IMG/VR virus record: IMGVR_UViG_3300020394_000003
Span: 62,001 to 126,000 of that record
Reading direction: 5' to 3' (one strand)
Origin: a virus
Length of the DNA stretch: 64,000 nt
The position numbers and the translations under genes are program-made. Below the pieces are notes generated by a model. That model did no database searches. It had not been told where the DNA came from and saw only the letters and a program-made list of their open reading frames with translations. Every line of letters starts with the position of its first letter. The first letter of the stretch is position 1. This document shows positions 62,921 through 64,000 of the stretch, in pieces.

Positions 62921-63418
62921 ATGGGTGATGAAAACAATAAATGGTCACAACCAGACGCACCCCCTCCACCATTATTCACGGGTAAGAAAGAAAGGGATTT
63001 AGTAAAGCAAGTAAACGACGAATTGATTGAAAGAGTGATTGGTCAAACGATTGTCTATTATCCAATCGATGTCGAGCATACTGAATTTCATGATCTATAT
63101 GGCGAAGCTCTACAGAAGTCCTTTCTGCCCCCAGTCAGAGTGTATGCGCTAGTTAATTTTGAAGGAATTGAAACAGAGTATAATGTAGGAGTTGGTTTAG
63201 ACAAGACTTCTAGTATTACAGTGCATTTTCACAAAAGAAGATTAACGGAAGACCAAGACCTTTATGTCAGAGAGGGCGATTTTGTGCGTTATGGCAATAT
63301 TTATTATGAGATTGTAACGCTTTCTGAACCGAAACAATTATTTGGACAGATAGATCACAGGATTGAAATTTCTGCTAAATGCGTTAGAGCAAGAGAGGGA
63401 TTGTTTGATGCCACCTAA
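62921..63418 (+). CDS. Neck protein, gp14-like
   Basis: 165 residues (T4 gp14 is 256). The core IYYPIDVEHTEFHDLYGEAL and FLPPVRVYALVNFEGIETEY (about 55-75, 80-100) resembles gp14/neck proteins of T4-like phages, where a D-LYGE-x5-F-PPVRVYAL pattern recurs. A beta-rich second half (REGDFVRYGNIYYEIVTLSE) is typical of head-closure connectors. It follows the gp13-like gene after 4 bases and overlaps the gp15-like gene by 11 bases. Confidence 0.62.
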   Translation: MGDENNKWSQPDAPPPPLFTGKKERDLVKQVNDELIERVIGQTIVYYPIDVEHTEFHDLYGEALQKSFLPPVRVYALVNFEGIETEYNVGVGLDKTSSITVHFHKRRLTEDQDLYVREGDFVRYGNIYYEIVTLSEPKQLFGQIDHRIEISAKCVRAREGLFDAT

Positions 63419-64000
63419 ATTTATTACGCCCAAGGGAGAAAAAAGGAAGCTCGATCTAGAGAGTAAAACGCCACCAGAGGAAGTCGAATTTGAAATGGCG
63501 CCTTCAACTTTAGAAACCATCGACAGGGCCTTTTATGGTTATGTTGACGAAAGAATCGACGCATTTGTCACAACCGGAACAACATTCAAAAAAGTCCCAG
63601 TAATTTGGCAGTCTGCCGAGCGCGCCTTTCAAATTAAAAGCGACAAGGGCGTGAGAGATAAGGACGGTAACATCAGAATGCCAGTGATCACAATTGAGAG
63701 AACTTCGGTTGTGAAAGATCCGCAGCAGCATGGTAAACTAGTTGCAACTTTGGCCCCACTAGAGACCGTTAATGGCGGGTCATGGACAGTAGCTAGAAGA
63801 ATCAATCAAGAAAAAACCGCCATGTTTGCCTCAAACGTATCTTTGAAAAAAACAGGCGGCGATATCGGCAAAGCAAGTCTCCCGAGCACAATGTCATCAA
63901 AGGCACAAAAGTATTTTCCGGTTGATAATAAGCAGATCGTGTACGAATCAATATCAGTACCCTTACCAATATACGTAAACGTTAGCTACACTGTCATTAT
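63408..64000 (+). CDS. Probable tail-completion/sheath-stabiliser protein, gp15-like, cut by window end
   Basis: ATG at 63408, frame open to the window end; 197 residues visible. T4 gp15 features seem present in outline: KKVPVIWQSAERAFQIKSDK (about 62-81) matching the gp15 K-V-PI-YAS-E segment, RMPVITIERTSVVKD, and near the end YFPVDNKQIVYESISVPLPI, matching the gp15 NPSPIKMIYELSIFTRY segment. gp15 caps the tail tube and sheath. The order gp13, gp14, gp15 supports this. Identity is by pattern and order, not by search, so it is moderate. The 3' end is outside the window. Confidence 0.5.
   Translation, partial: MPPKFITPKGEKRKLDLESKTPPEEVEFEMAPSTLETIDRAFYGYVDERIDAFVTTGTTFKKVPVIWQSAERAFQIKSDKGVRDKDGNIRMPVITIERTSVVKDPQQHGKLVATLAPLETVNGGSWTVARRINQEKTAMFASNVSLKKTGGDIGKASLPSTMSSKAQKYFPVDNKQIVYESISVPLPIYVNVSYTVI

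Noticed and set aside
1-64000. Minus-strand open frames such as 8298-8609, 19229-19681, 53899-54390 and 59331-59834
   Set aside because: All lie inside well-supported + strand genes and have no credible ribosome-binding site or recognisable domain. They are shadows of the codon bias.

Overview
This window is 64 kb of a tailed double-stranded DNA phage with a contractile tail, distantly related to T4. The gene calls that fix this are a T4-gp23-type major capsid protein, gp22-type scaffold, gp21-type prohead protease, gp20-type portal, gp17-type terminase, gp25 and gp6 baseplate wedge proteins, a gp61-type primase and the gp46/gp47 recombination nuclease. All 47 credible genes are on the + strand and tightly packed, often with TAATG or ATGA stop/start overlaps, so this is essentially one long late-transcription block plus a small replication/repair cassette. 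The gene mix (bS21 ribosomal protein, LamG giant protein, many repetitive fibre genes) resembles uncultured marine myoviruses. Strong Shine-Dalgarno sequences, a consensus sigma70 promoter and UUCG-loop terminators fit a proteobacterial-type host better than a Bacteroidetes host, but the host cannot be fixed from this sequence. No tRNA, integrase, transposon or CRISPR was seen.

Layout. (1) 1-31.7 kb: baseplate and tail periphery. It holds a large unknown protein cut by the window start, gp25, gp6, a DNRLRE-like protein, a 4317-residue LamG protein, several large structural proteins of unknown function, and two related fibre-like proteins flanking a J-domain protein. (2) 31.7-33.6 kb: a small accessory group with a cupin lacking its usual metal ligands, a RuvC-like nuclease and an unknown protein. 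(3) 33.6-37.9 kb: a consensus sigma70 promoter, a 56-residue membrane peptide, primase, and a single-chain Mre11-Rad50 (gp47-gp46) fusion. (4) 37.9-39.6 kb: three small membrane proteins that look like part of a lysis cassette, then two small unknown proteins. (5) 39.6-47.1 kb: packaging and prohead genes (terminase, portal, unknown helical proteins, protease) ending in a phage-encoded bS21. (6) 47.2-57.4 kb: an island of fibre or decoration proteins sharing N- or C-terminal modules, one of them an internal tandem duplication. (7) 57.5-61.6 kb: scaffold, major capsid protein, a decoration-like protein and a histone-tail-like protein, with strong terminators. (8) 61.7-64 kb: neck and tail-completion genes in gp13-gp14-gp15 order, the last cut by the window end. 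Tail sheath and tube genes are not in the window.

Regulation. Nearly every real intergenic gap carries a short motif close to ACTATTTAT (consensus ACTAYWTAY), mostly 20-45 bases upstream of a start codon. I propose it as this phage's late promoter; it is not the T4 TATAAATA element in the sense orientation. The replication cassette instead has a host-type promoter (TTGACA, 17 bases, TATATT). Three intrinsic terminators bracket the apparently most highly expressed genes (the 53.9 kb fibre protein, the major capsid protein and the decoration-like protein).
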